The notes under the pieces are model-generated. The model was not told where the DNA came from. It saw nothing but the letters and a program-made list of their open reading frames with translations, and searched no databases. From Lepeophtheirus salmonis (taxonomy: Eukaryota; Arthropoda; Copepoda; Siphonostomatoida; Caligidae): DNA of 64,000 nucleotides. Location: contig NC_052132.2 of assembly GCF_016086655.4 (NCBI RefSeq), forward strand, positions 15,936,805-16,000,804. The letters are read 5' to 3'. Below, piece after piece: positions 34,695-46,496 of this stretch (position 1 is its first letter; every line of letters begins with the position of its first letter). Both the position numbers and the translations under genes were made by a program.

Positions 34695-35434
34695 ACGGGC
34701 CGTACAGAATTATTTACCAATTTTTGTTCAGAACATATCGCGGACAATAATGACATTTCCCCAACCGGAGCAGGGTGCTTTGTTGTTGCCACATAGCGGT
34801 GCTTATCTTGCACATCTCCAAAGCTCACAACACGGTCATTTTGCCTGTTGAAAACAGGATCGACCGTAAAAGTTTTTTCATTTGAAAAATGAGCTCTTGA
34901 TATCATTCAAGATTTTCTTGGCAAGCTCAAGTCTGTCTTCTCGCTGACGTTCAGTTAGCAGAGGGTGTTCAGTACACCTCAGGGACTTTCCTCCAGCCCT
35001 TTTCAATGCCCTTGAAACAGTTGATCTCGACGTTCCCATCTTTCTAGCCATGTCGGCAATGGACCTGTTGGGAGTCCTCTTGAACACTGTCTTTACTTGC
35101 CTTGTTGAGACAGTGGGCTTCCTGCCAGCCCCAGGGGAATGCTTGAGATCACCCCCAGCCTCCAAGCAGTTGGAAACGTTGAAAATTGTCTTCAACGAGG
35201 CCCCAACCTGTTACTTAATGTTGTTATGAGGCACTCCCGCTCGGAGGAGGGCTGCAATTTCGATCGTCTTTGTTTCCTGATTGGACATGGCCACACGTGT
35301 GGAAGTTGTTACGCTCTCACAGGAAGGATTTTTGTTTATTTTAACAGTAAAAATACGAAACAATCTGATTGGTTGCCACAAAACCTCTTAAAAAGTATAT
35401 TTACATCATCGGTAAATAATTTTGCACGGCCCGG
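34695..35434 (-). mobile_element. 740-bp Tc1/mariner-like element with intact ends
   Basis: Both ends read CGGGCCGTRCARAATTATTT, inverted, with TA outside each (34693-34694 and 35435-35436). This is the typical Tc1/mariner arrangement. On the - strand an ATG at 35288 starts a transposase N-terminus (MSNQETKTIEIAALLRAG) with one stop at 35211-35213. A helix-turn-helix region follows, with RKPTVSTRQVK, RSIADMARKMGTSRSTVSRAL and LLTERQREDRLELAKKIL. A frameshift near 34890 leads to the first catalytic block, which reads FSNEKTFTVD in place of the usual SDEK, then FNRQNDR. The central and C-terminal thirds are missing, so this is an internally deleted copy that could be moved only by an active relative. 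Confidence 0.85.
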
Positions 35435-35731
35435 TAGAAGTAATACCCTAAATTACCCAAAGTAATTATGCATCAGCAAATAGACAAATTTTGATTAACT
35501 AATATAAAAGATAACTCCCCAAGAAGTCCTCAGTTTTACTCATACGTAATTACTACGTATACGTATTCCTCAAGAATGAAGAAAATAGGATTTTTTGCAG
35601 CAAAAAAAATAATAATATGAAGTGTAGTTCCAATCTTTAGAGTGCTTACTATAAGCATTTATATTTAACTTAAACCTTAATATATACTGAGAATGCACAT
35701 GGATTATGAATAATGAAATACATAACAGATA

Positions 35732-36004
35732 GTCAGAAAAGTCCCGGGCTTCAGACATAGAGAGCTCTATTTTTTATTTCTTTAAATTCGCCCTATTTTC
35801 AGTTAGTACCTGCCTTCAAAAGACAGTTGTTAAAATGTCATTACTCATTACAATCTGTTCTTTTGTTTGTCAGTTATTGTACTAAGTGTGACGCAACTTC
35901 TCTACAATTTCGTCTTTTAATTTTACACTGCTTTTTGATGGGAAAAAATACCGTTCAAGCTAAGCAATGCCTTGAAAAGGCTTTCGGGCACTCCGTTCCC
36001 TAAA
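35732..36004 (+). pseudogene. Mariner (irritans-like) 5' fragment
   Basis: TA then GTCAGAAAAGTCCCGGGCTT at 35732 resembles the mariner terminal repeat ending in AAAAAGTCCCGG. At 35930-36003 the + strand encodes KNTVQAKQCLEKAFGHSVP, the opening helix of mariner transposases, followed immediately by a stop. The rest is replaced by AT-rich low-complexity DNA. This is a different mariner lineage from the other fragments in the window. Confidence 0.55.
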
Positions 36005-36715
36005 GCGAATAAAATAGTAATAATTTAAAAAAACTTTAATATATGAAATTTAATTTAATTTTTCAAAAAGAAATTCCAAAAAGTAGATTTTCTGTTAATA
36101 GGTATGGATTTTGTAACTTTTCTCCAACAAATTTAATTTAATTTTTCAAATTTTTTTCTAAACAAAATTTAATCTTTCAAATTATTTCCAAACAATTTTA
36201 TATTATAAATATATATATATTATATTTTATTTTTATTATATATATTTTAATTATATTTATATTTGAACTTTAATTATTATAATTGAACAATGTACAGCTG
36301 TTGATTTTAAAAAAATAAAAAACATTTTACGTATTTTTTTTTTACAAAAAATTTGATTTTTTGTGAAAAGTTTATACTTTTGGAATTGTTTAAGAATTTT
36401 TTTTTAGATCAGATTAGATCTGGATTTTTGTAATCCACTTTTCAAAAAAATGGAATATAATTTTTCTATTCTGTTAATAAGTATGGGTTTCTATTACTTT
36501 TCTTAACAATTTAATATTAGAAAATTATCTTTAATTTTTTGTGAATAGACGTAGATTTTTACATTTTTTTTTCCAAAATATCTTATTTTTTAAGATAAGC
36601 TGTGGATTTTTGTCATTTTTTTTTTAAAAATTAACTTTGGAAATTTTTTTAATTCATATTCTAAATTTTTTCTCAAAATAAATCCCCCCTCCCCCCCAAA
36701 AAAAAATATATATAT
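36005..36715. repeat. AT-rich low-complexity block
   Basis: About 700 bp made of AAATTTTT, AATATATAT and TTTTTAxAAAAATT words with very few G or C, ending in a CCCCCCTCCCCCCC tract at 36685-36700. It resembles the bodies of the CGTCCGCAGG-family MITEs but lacks recognisable ends. Confidence 0.6.
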
Positions 36716-38420
36716 TAGTGTGTACCGAAAGGACAAAAGTTGTGATTTTGGTATCGCTGAATATTTTTATTTTGCATTTTATTCCTCTAAACATGAAAAT
36801 AATCATTATACATCCAAAAAATTTGGTCCTTCATGGACGTGTTTTGATTTCAAAATCTGTAAAATGACGAAAAAAAGGAAATTTTGATGTTGTTGCTTTA
36901 AAATTATCAATTTAAATCCACCTACAGGATTTTTATTTTGTTAAGTATTTTAGATAAAACATATTTTTTGAAGCAAAATTTTTACAATCTTTCTCTAACT
37001 TGCCTCATGGTATGAGTATTTTAGTTCCAAACATGTTGCCAATGAATATACATATATTCTCTTTAGGTACCACGATAAACAGGACTAAAATTTCTTTTAT
37101 AATATATATAAAACGATGATCAAAATGATGCTATTCATCACATTCAACATCAAGAATTTTCAGGAAGTGTAGGTCTTCTGCTATTCATTTCTGAAATATT
37201 GTAATTAGTAAAAGTATTCTTCTGGATTTTTTTTTGTTGAAGATATAATTTTCTTGGATATAGACCCGTTGTTTTTAATGTATGAAAATAATGAATAACA
37301 AAACGTAGAAACGTAAGTACCACAGTGAATTTTTTTTAAGACTTGGATGCCTTGTAACTATCACGGCATTCTGGAAGGAATGGATTCTAATGCAAAACAT
37401 CTATGAATGAATTTAGGCCAATGAGAATAGTCAACAAAAATCTTACTTTTTTAGTACATACATAGATATTTAGAAGTATATACCTAATTGGAATAAGTGT
37501 AAATTGTAGCAAATTAGCCAATTATCAAATATATTATAAGGCAATTAAGACAAATAAAAATATAAACTTAAATCAATGAAGTACATAAATAAATACATGT
37601 TTATGTAGCTGCAATATTTACAATTAATATAAAGAAAATAATTTTAAGTGTTAATGCCATATTAATATTTTTTATTATTGTTAAGGCACTTAATCAATCC
37701 TTTAGGGTTAATGAGCACATAAACAATCCTTTTTTATATACAGTTATGTCACATCGTAAGTGTTTAGTCTAATCAGTAATTTATTTATTGAATATTGATG
37801 TGGAGATCCTAAATCCTCGCGAGTAAGATATTCTAATATAAGGATAAGTGATTTAGTAATTCCGGAAATGACACCCAACTCAATAACTTTTGAAACATTT
37901 TAAACAAAATTCATATTTTATAATAAAACTCTACTTAATTTATATGATCACTGAGAACTTATTAACATATTTATCACGTAAGAGTTCCCATGAACTATTT
38001 ATGCATATATGTAGGTAATAGGAGAGTCGAATATGTTTTGCGCGGCTTTGCTGATAAAGATATCTAGAAAAAAGGACGACATTAAATTCATGCTCCAGGA
38101 TCGTCTTCTTTCACAAGTAACTCACAAGTAATCATGGAATTGGAAGCAAGGATGAAATATCTAGAAATAACACAGCCTTATAAATGGATTCAGTGTCTTC
38201 GATATGAATCGTTTGTTTGTAATGTACATCAATGACAATTAAAATCTCAAATCAACAAAAGAGTTTTCAAAAAATATTAAGAGACGAAATATAGTAGAAT
38301 TTGGAAGGAGTAAAATGGAAGAGCTGCGGATGAATGATGATAAGTCTCCTTGTTCCACACTGTACATTTCATTCCAGTATTATTCATCTTAATTAAACAA
38401 AATCTTCAGTTCTTATAGAA
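36716..38420. other. Intergenic, nothing recognised
   Basis: AT-rich DNA without clear repeats or genes in my reading. Scattered stop codons in all frames. Confidence 0.4.
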
Positions 38421-38424
38421 GTAT

Positions 38425-38760
38425 GCAATGATTACATACAAGATTTAGAGAGACGGTTGCGTACTTGAACCAATGGACGATGAAGTCATAGATTTGGATG
38501 TGAAATGACATCTGCATAGTGAATGATACTTACATTGAACGATTTGACATCTATCGAGTAAGGCACAAGAACCTTTTATAAATAGTTGAGATCCCTGAAC
38601 ATCATGGATCTCCCAATGTGATTAACAGATATAATTTCACTGGAACTCTGGGTGCACTCAGATCCATTATTCCGGATTCTCGGCGAAAAAGATTAATCCA
38701 AACAATCTTTAATATCTTAGAAGTAATGCATTTGATGTATATATCACTATTCTGAATAAA
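38425..38760 (+). pseudogene. Possible coding relic, family not recognised
   Basis: The + strand carries successive protein-like segments in shifting frames: DYIQDLERRL, then LEPMDDEVIDLDV, then RFDIYRVRHKNLL, then a 54-codon open stretch from 38596 beginning IPEHHGSPNVINRYNFTG and ending near LEVMHLMY. Base composition is less AT-rich than the surroundings. I do not recognise the family. It may be a processed pseudogene or part of a transposon, or chance. Confidence 0.2.
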
Positions 38761-39478
38761 GTTTATGACACAAACTGTTTTCACCAAAAAGTGCTAAATC
38801 ATTTTATTTATTCCTCATTGACCACATGAAGTGGTTTGAATATAGGAGGTTTTGGGGTACTTCTTATTCTCTCTTACAGATATATTATTGATTTATCATA
38901 TAATTACCATTTCCATTTCGACAATTTTTCATTTATAAATTTGGAGACTTCAATGTCGATGCACAAAAATTTAACTTAGGGTTGAATTGTTTTGTTTTTT
39001 TTACATGATAAGATCTCTTTATTTAATGGTTTGAAAAGGTGTAAAACAAAAAAAAAGCAAGTACTAAATTGCTCTACGTAATTACAAATTGGATTAAAGT
39101 TAATTACTAGAACAGAAATATGCAAAATTTACTTTGGACTTGTTATATCTTTAATCATAAAATTTTTTCGGAAATTATTCCAAATAAGTTTAGTATTTGT
39201 AACTGTAACACAATATTTTTTTATGATATTGTATCAAGGCATAAAACCTAAAATCAATCTATAATAATCAAATTAAATTAATCAAATTAAACTATCTCAT
39301 GAAATATATTAAAAGAATGAAATTTTAAACAATTCAATAGAAACAATCAAATACAAATATTATTGAAAGGTATTTTATCTAAAATTATAAAAACATTGGT
39401 TGTTTGAAAGCGGTAAAACGTCTGAAATAAGTATTTTCTAGTTGATTGGAGTCAGGTACTCTTAAATTGGTAGATCAA

Positions 39479-40053
39479 TTATTTTATATCCTCACAAATA
39501 AACCTCATTTCCACTTCCCATCTTCGACAAGGAATTTGTAACTCACTTCCATCAATTGGAGACCATTGGTAGCATTTATCATAGCCTTTTCGAATAAGAC
39601 TTGGGGCACATCCGCCTCTTACATATAGGCAATGCTGTTTAGCACTATCATAATCGGTCACTTGAGAGGCTAGTTTTCCTCCTCCAACAATTTTACATAG
39701 AGCAACAGCATCATAAAAGTTTAGATACGCCTCCTTCCATGTGGATGTGATTCCCCAAGGCTCATAAGGTCGACTAAAGAATAAGCATTGGCTTCCTATT
39801 TTAACATAAGGCTTTCGACAGTAAGGGTACTGATATTGTATGTTGTCTAGAATTAAGACACTTTAATAATAATTACATTTTTTTTAAAAAGAAAAAAGGA
39901 TGTGAAATAGAAAATTTCACACCTTATATTTTGAAAAACTTATGAGTCTTTCAAAATGTTATACTTACCAAATAGAGTATTTAAACAATTACCAAATGAA
40001 AATAGGTTTAAAAGAAGTAACGTGACCACCAAATAGCTAAAATCACGAAGCAT
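39479..40053 (-). CDS. Secreted C-type lectin domain protein, two exons
   Basis: Small exported protein with a single C-type-lectin-like fold. Such proteins bind sugars or act in immunity or cuticle in arthropods; the ligand is unknown here. Exons on the - strand: 40053-39969 and 39846-39479. The first ends in a GTAAGT donor and the second begins after AATTCTAG. Phases join to give 150 residues. Residues 1-23 (MLRDFSYLVVTLLLLNLFSF and on) are a signal peptide. The domain begins at Cys38 (CRKPYVKIGSQCLFF, the usual opening), passes W65-A68 and Cys79, has the GGGKLAS block at 83-89, and closes with Cys135 and Cys146 (RRWEVEMRFICE). No QPD, EPN or WND calcium site is visible, so calcium-dependent sugar binding is doubtful. 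Extra cysteines at 101, 108 and 120 may form an added disulphide. The start is the first ATG upstream of the signal peptide. The gene stands alone; the nearest gene is 11 kb away. Confidence 0.85.
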
Positions 40054-40133
40054 AATAAAGTACAGTTTTGTAAAATACAATTGGTCTTCAAATATTCATT
40101 TCTTCACTGTTCATCATGAAGGATTTCACTGCC

Positions 40134-40146
40134 ATAATAATATAAA
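40134..40146 (-). promoter_or_regulatory. Possible TATA box of the lectin gene
   Basis: On the - strand CTTTATATTATT lies about 85 bases before the lectin ATG at 40053, which would leave an untranslated leader of roughly 50 bases. In such AT-rich DNA this may be chance. Confidence 0.25.
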
Positions 40147-40654
40147 GGAAGATAGATTATGAGAAATAACGGTCAAGCTATCTATTACTATCATTATTAA
40201 AGAAAAAAAAACATATGGCGTTAAAGACAGTGAAGCAAATTTTGCAGTAGACTTACATACAATCCACAAAAAGAAATTTAAGCATTCGTATCATTTATTA
40301 AGATATTACTTATCAATTATCGTTCTAAAATTGTATACATTAAAATAACAAAAATGATAGAAACTTTAAAGTTAACCCTTCAATTCAGATTTATGTATAA
40401 AATACACTGTTCAAATTGGTTTTAAAATGTAATTATGATGTTAGTTGAAGGAGGTAACGAATCTTCCATCAACAAGGGGACCTCGAATGATTGTTGAGAT
40501 GAATGTACATGTAATTATGTATTTTAATTTATGCTATATGTAGGGGTTGACATTTTATAATTTAAAAATAAAATAATCGCGGAACTGTTTTTAAACACAC
40601 TCAACCTCTCAACACTGAGTCTATGGTTATAAATTATAGCTTATATATATTTTG

Positions 40655-41049
40655 TTTACAAGTTACAAATGATATAAGCAAATTGTACAAGTTGCAATTT
40701 CTTCGGCTTTAAATGCATTATTTAATTAAAGCATTGGTCATTCGAATTATCAACTATTAATTCATCCTATCAATTGATTTTAATCTATTAAAATTACACG
40801 GTTATTACGCATTCATGAGTGATATAACTGTGGGGATTCTAACATTATAATTTGCTACAGAGTTACTTATATTTTCTAAATATGTATTAAAATAGCAAAA
40901 ATTACACTATTCATATATTGATCATCCATGAATATCCAATTATTGCATTTTCCTCATCTTAACTACTGAAAATCCTTCATTTCAAATAATTCATCTCCTT
41001 TTTTGGTTGCAACTTGTACAATTTGTTCATACAGTTTGCAACTTTTACA
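40655..41049. mobile_element. ACAAGTTGCAA-family MITE, copy 2
   Basis: A 395-bp non-coding element with about 42-bp inverted ends. Each end holds two spaced versions of ACAAGTTGCAA (left TACAAGTTACAAATG and ATTGTACAAGTTGCAA; right the inverse). The inner 18 bp AAATTGTACAAGTTGCAA match exactly. Related copies are at 18048-18300 and, with lower certainty, from 22625. Confidence 0.75.
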
Positions 41050-41059
41050 TAACACATCT

Positions 41060-41950
41060 ATATATATAAAAGAGAGATGTTCATGGAGACTAGATAGGGG
41101 TTTGAGTTATTCATCAAAAAGAGATTGGCGTTTCAAACAAAAACTATACGAATTCCTACGTTTTCTAAAATAATTCAAAATCAAAAAAGTTATGGGCAAA
41201 AAAAGAAATCGCTGAAATTGCGATTTCGTTTATTTCAGGTGCAAAAAATGAACTTCCAGTTGAATATGGGATTAGTAAATTTTAGAATAAAGTTTGTAGA
41301 AATTTTTTTGGAGATTGGTTTGAATATAAATTGACCGCATAAAAATTGATGTTAAACTGAAATATCTGTCATTTTCTGAATAATTTTTCAATTTTTTTCA
41401 TTTTTTCATCAAACGTCAATTTTTCATATTTTTAAAAGAAATCCCACAAAATTATACATTTTGGACAGAAAATTTGCGACTTCAACAGTTCAGTTTAATA
41501 TTTTCAATTTCCGGACCATTTTGTTACATAATTTTTGTAATATTTGCAAAAATGAACCAGTTATCGAGGGTAATTTTTTTGACAACATACGATGTTCTTC
41601 ATAACCTTTTTGTTTTTGCAAGTACGAACTTTTACAATTCCAATAAATGCTACTAACTATTACTTTTTTAATTTATTAAGCGAAGGGGGGAGTTTGCTAT
41701 GATGAGACGTTGTAAATTACCTTACTTAACCGGATTGAATTAATCTGAAGAATCCAATAGAATTTGAGTTATCAGGATTTTTTTCGACAACAACGAAACA
41801 TTCATAATATAATTATGAGAATATAAAAGTATTTTCTGAATAATTTTTTTAATTTTCATAATTAATTTGACCATTTTCAATGTGATTTCCCTCTCCCGCC
41901 TTTGTCCGAGTAACGCCGGGTAATCCTTAGTCAGTACATCTATATTAATA
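41060..41950. repeat. Dispersed repeat related to 31.5 kb, with CCGGGTAA-type end
   Basis: It aligns with the reverse strand of about 31480-31600 in the stretch around 41245-41335. Its right side contains CCGAGTAACGCCGGGTAATCC at about 41905-41927, close to the GC-rich end at 6002-6020. I infer one old family of non-autonomous repeats, perhaps Helitron-like; the type is unproven. Confidence 0.35.
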
Positions 41951-43980
41951 AAGCAAAGTATTTTTCATTCTGGAGTACAGAACACGTCATATGATTTAAT
42001 ATAAGTATTGAGTAGGTACGTGTGAGTGTGCTCATGAAAAAAAAAGGAGTGACATTGGGGATTTCTTGCTGAATTGGCGACCAAAGGGCCACACACAGCC
42101 CTCATTCTCACTTAGTGCAGCCCACAAATAGATCAATAATAATTAATAAGAATAAAAATAAAACTTTATTGGCAATACATATATTTATTTTTTAGTTATT
42201 GCTCGTTTACTATTATTGTAATATTACAGTACAGTTTTTTTTGTCTTCTTTATAATGGAAGTTGCTCATTTCTGTTTCATATTAATAAAGAATAATTTGT
42301 CTTTTACCCAACACAAAATTACTCAGGGCATTGCAAGTCTAGTAATATAATAAAATATTATTATAACCTTATTAGATATGACTTTTACTTCAATGTATAT
42401 AAATTATAATTAATAAAACGTTCATTCTATTAAAAGAGGTTCATTCAATCTATTTTTTCTGTAGAAATTATGCATTTTCAACAGCTATAAAATAAATGAA
42501 TTCCTATGGTAAGACACCATAAGTTATAAAATACAGCTGTGTCACAAAAAAGGGGTAAAACAAACAAAAATGTTACCTTTAAACTGTTATCCTGATGAAA
42601 AAAGATCATAAAAAGCAAATAATAGCCAATAGTATAATTCAAATGAGAAAGTATTGACAACTGTGATCAATTAATCGATTGCAATACCTTTGATCAGAAA
42701 GACAGCCAATAATTATCAATCAGATTAAAGTAATATGAACTACCGGTAAAAACAAAGAAATCGAAAAGTAACGTGGTCATCCCATAGAAATAAAAAGTTT
42801 CTCATCTGGCATCTAGAGGGATGATACTGAGCAATAGTAACGGAAATTTTTTGACGTTGCGACAGCAGACGAGCAAAAAAAAATAGTTGATCAAAAAACA
42901 ATCGAAAGCATCGTACTTCTCCCCTATAAGCTTCTAAAATTGTATCGAACTAATGGCATAATTTGTATCTGATTGATCATTCATTACATAAATCAAATAC
43001 AAAAATGTTATGCAGGCATCAAATTTTATCATTTGGTAAAACGTTAAAGTGAGAGGATTTAAAGGATCAAAGTTCAAAGCATACTCACGAATCTCATTTA
43101 ATTTAAGAATCAATTATTATTGACTCTTGAATTCAATTAGTGTCGAGAGTAATCTCCCAAATCCATTGTTAATATTTTGAAAGGCTAAATAAAATTATGT
43201 ATACATTTTAACCATTGGAATAAAATATGAATATAATTCATCAAATGATCTTTTCAAAAATATTTTATTAATCTATTGACATTTCTAAATTTATATAATT
43301 GTGGAAATAAGTTTTTATTATTTCTACAATTTTTATTTTATTAAATAAAAATATTTGAAGCACCCTGTATGTTTTTAAAATAACTAACTATTACATTTCA
43401 AGTTAACGTTTCGCAGAGCGTTACCTCGCTAACACAAAAATATCCTATGTATTTTGTTGTCAGCTGACGATTCCCTCATCTCCCTTTGATACGTCATGGC
43501 TATTTCATAATTAATTATTTTTGATGTATAAACCAAGTTAATAAGTTGTTCTATACTTATGCTCCGTTTTCAAAAAACAGGAATACAATTTCTTGTTGAT
43601 CCCTCGCCATTTTATTATTTTTATAGATCAATTTTGGCTACACTTTCAATAGAATATTACTCAGCAATATTATAAATTATGATACCGCATCGAATAAAAT
43701 ACTATATAGATTTTAATATTACGAAATATATATAAAGTTTATTTTGAAAAGGGTGAAGAAGCAGTCTTGCACCCGTTCACTCTTTTTCCATTCAATCGAT
43801 CATTATGTAAAACTTTCCGTTCGCCGTTCATTTTTTCCGTTCAATCATTCATTTTGAATTTTTATTTAATATTTATCTAGTATATAAAGTCCAACCTAAT
43901 AAAATACTCATTAATATATAAAGCTCTTTTTGTTTTGTTATACATAAAAATGAGCCTCAAGAGCGTAGCTTACTAAAAGC
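41951..43980. other. Intergenic; GTTCA-rich repeat at 43765
   Basis: No gene. Around 43765-43860 repeated words CCGTTCAC, CCGTTCG and CCGTTCA occur, as they do in inverted orientation at 47365-47445. This defines a small dispersed repeat family. Confidence 0.4.
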
Positions 43981-43984
43981 AAAA

Positions 43985-44875
43985 CAGGCACTCCCAGGGG
44001 TCCTAAAATGATACTATCAATTTTTATAAAATTGTCTCCAATCTTTTCAAAATTGTTTTTATAGTCTCGAAAAAGAGGCATTATTTTTATTCAAGGCAAC
44101 CTCCAATTTATTTTCAACAGCCTCTTTCCTTTAAAAAATAGCTGATCCGACATATTTTTTCTGAGTTACCCTATTTACTGGAAAGGTTGACCCATGGCAT
44201 AGATATTATAGGCAAACGAGAAGGGGGAAAAGGTGATCCCGAACCTAATCAGACTTTCGGACCGGGCTCAATTATTCCAACATTAAAGTTAGGCGCCAAG
44301 TTGCGCCCATTAAACTAGGGTCTGGTCGGTTTTTCATTTTTTTATTTTCTGGCTGAATTTTTTATAAAGGGCTCTAATATACTGACAAAAATGATGTTCT
44401 CAATTTTTAAAAAGTAGTGACCAATTTATTCAAATTGTTTTTTTGAACAGCTTCAAAATAGTCTCCGGTCAGTTTTTTAGAGCAGCCTCAAAAAGTATTG
44501 AGAGGCATTAATTTTATTCAAGGTAACCTCCGATCTATTTTCAACAGCCTCCCTCCTTGAAAAAACTGCTTAACTGACATTTTTTTTAGAGTAACCTTAT
44601 TTACTAGCAAGGCCAACTCGTGGCATAGACATTATAGGTAAATGCTAAGGGTGCCGTTCATTACCATAATGGGTACGAAGAAAAAAAAGGTGAGGCCTAA
44701 TCTAACCCGAATTTCGGGTACAGCTCAATTTTTCCAACATGATAGTTGGGCCCATAACACTTGGGCCAGGTGGGGCTTTAATACTTAATTGGCAGGCCCA
44801 GTTGAGTTTGATTTTTTTATTTTCTGGCGGAATTTTTTGGAGAGGCCTCTGATTGGTTATAATGGCTTTGCTGAT
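43985..44875. repeat. Diverged tandem duplication of a 400-480 bp unit
   Basis: Unit 1 (43985-44385) and unit 2 (44386-44875) share, in order, ATTTTTATTCAAGGxAACCTCC, TCTATTTTCAACAGCCTC, TTTACT-G-AAGGxxxACxCxTGGCATAGA, ATTATAGG, TTTCGG, AGCTCAATT-TTCCAACAT and TTTTTATTTTCTGGCxGAATTTTTT. It is non-coding. The CCC/GGG-rich words (TTGGGCCA, GGGCCxG) are in their second halves. Confidence 0.7.
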
Positions 44876-46496
44876 TTTTTGTAAGACCTGTAGATTCCTC
44901 CTGTGAGCTCATCTCTCTTTTACCCACAGTGGTCTTAGTTTGTCTACAGTGTTAACCTCTCAAGACAAGTGGTTTTTGTTTTTTTAGACATTAAATAAAT
45001 CATTAATGCAAGACTATGATGAGGGGGGTGCTTACCGTGTGAGAGAACAACATTATTCCCGAATCACGTGTCTTTATTTTCGGCTACTACCCCACCTGAA
45101 TGCACTGACCCAATTAATTTCTTAGTATGAAAATAATATGTACTTTATCCACATATTCGTGCAGATGTAATATTTATAATTCATTTTGTTGCACTAGTCT
45201 ACAGTTTTCGTAACGTACATAGTTCAACTTTATATTTTGCATCGGCTATTGATGTAACATTTCTTAATATTAATTATATTATTAGAGTTTTTTATTGTTT
45301 CTCAGAATATAATTAATGTTTAAGGCATAAAATATATTCAGCTTTGTGTGAGAGTATAATATTGAATATACATATTATTGGCTAATATCTTGCATAGGAC
45401 GCCAAATTGATTGGAATTGACCCTTTTCGATTGCATAGCTAATCACAATACTACACAAAGGAAATTTTTAAATACAAGAAACAAAAGTAGGTAGAACCAT
45501 CTATTACCCTTTTTTTCAACTGGCTTTGCCTGTAGGCCCACAAACTAAGTAAACTGAGTAACTAAATCTAACTAACTCAAAGATAAAGCTATAAAAAACG
45601 ACTAGAATTATGTACTCAAAGACTCACAACTGCGAATAATAGTTTAACTGACAAATGATATGAATTTAATATTGCAATAATAAATCCTCCACGGCTTGTT
45701 AGGTCCATTCATCAAGCTGTTTATGCTACTGGGCCTTAATAACATATGTCTCTCTCTAAAGTTATTAAATAATTATTGGTGGGCAACTTTCTAAATATAT
45801 GACGGTTCGATTTCATAGTGATGTGGAGTTTTAGTTCATTAATAAACTTGGATTCGAGTTTACAAAGAAAATTAAACGTAAGTGTCAAGTATATCTAATA
45901 CCTTCCCCAAACTTATAGCAAATAAAGTGTTTTGGGGATTCCAATTCATTACTTAAATGGGAGAAATCAAACTCATGTCCTTTATATTTAATGTAGATAA
46001 ATTCTTAGTATTTCACCCAGTCTAAAATTTTATTCAATCCATTGCTTCGTTTAATTGCGACATTGCTGGAAAACAAGTCATCTCAAAAAGACTTCAAAAT
46101 TACAAATGGGGTGTAATGGATCAAATATAAGTTATAAGTAATAACTGACTTAGAAACATATATTTATCTAGTATCTTGTAAAGTTTCCATCTAATCTGTT
46201 CCTTAAGACGTATATCAATTTCAACCATACATTAGTATCTTTAATCTGTACTACTGCACAATATGAAAGTACTTTGTCTTCATTTTTAACCTCTCTTTTT
46301 TTCAATAATTCTCATTTATTGTTTAGAGAACGTGGGAAGATGATATTCTTATACTCAAATTTCCTACACCAAAATCTGTGATCTAATAAAATATGGTATG
46401 TCAATAAAACAACACAATTTTCTTACAAATCAAGAGAATTGTATCAAATTTTCAGAAATTACAGTGTAAGAGTTGATATTTTTAAATACCTCCAAT
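44876..46496. other. Intergenic, nothing recognised
   Basis: AT-rich DNA with no supportable gene or repeat boundary. Confidence 0.4.
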
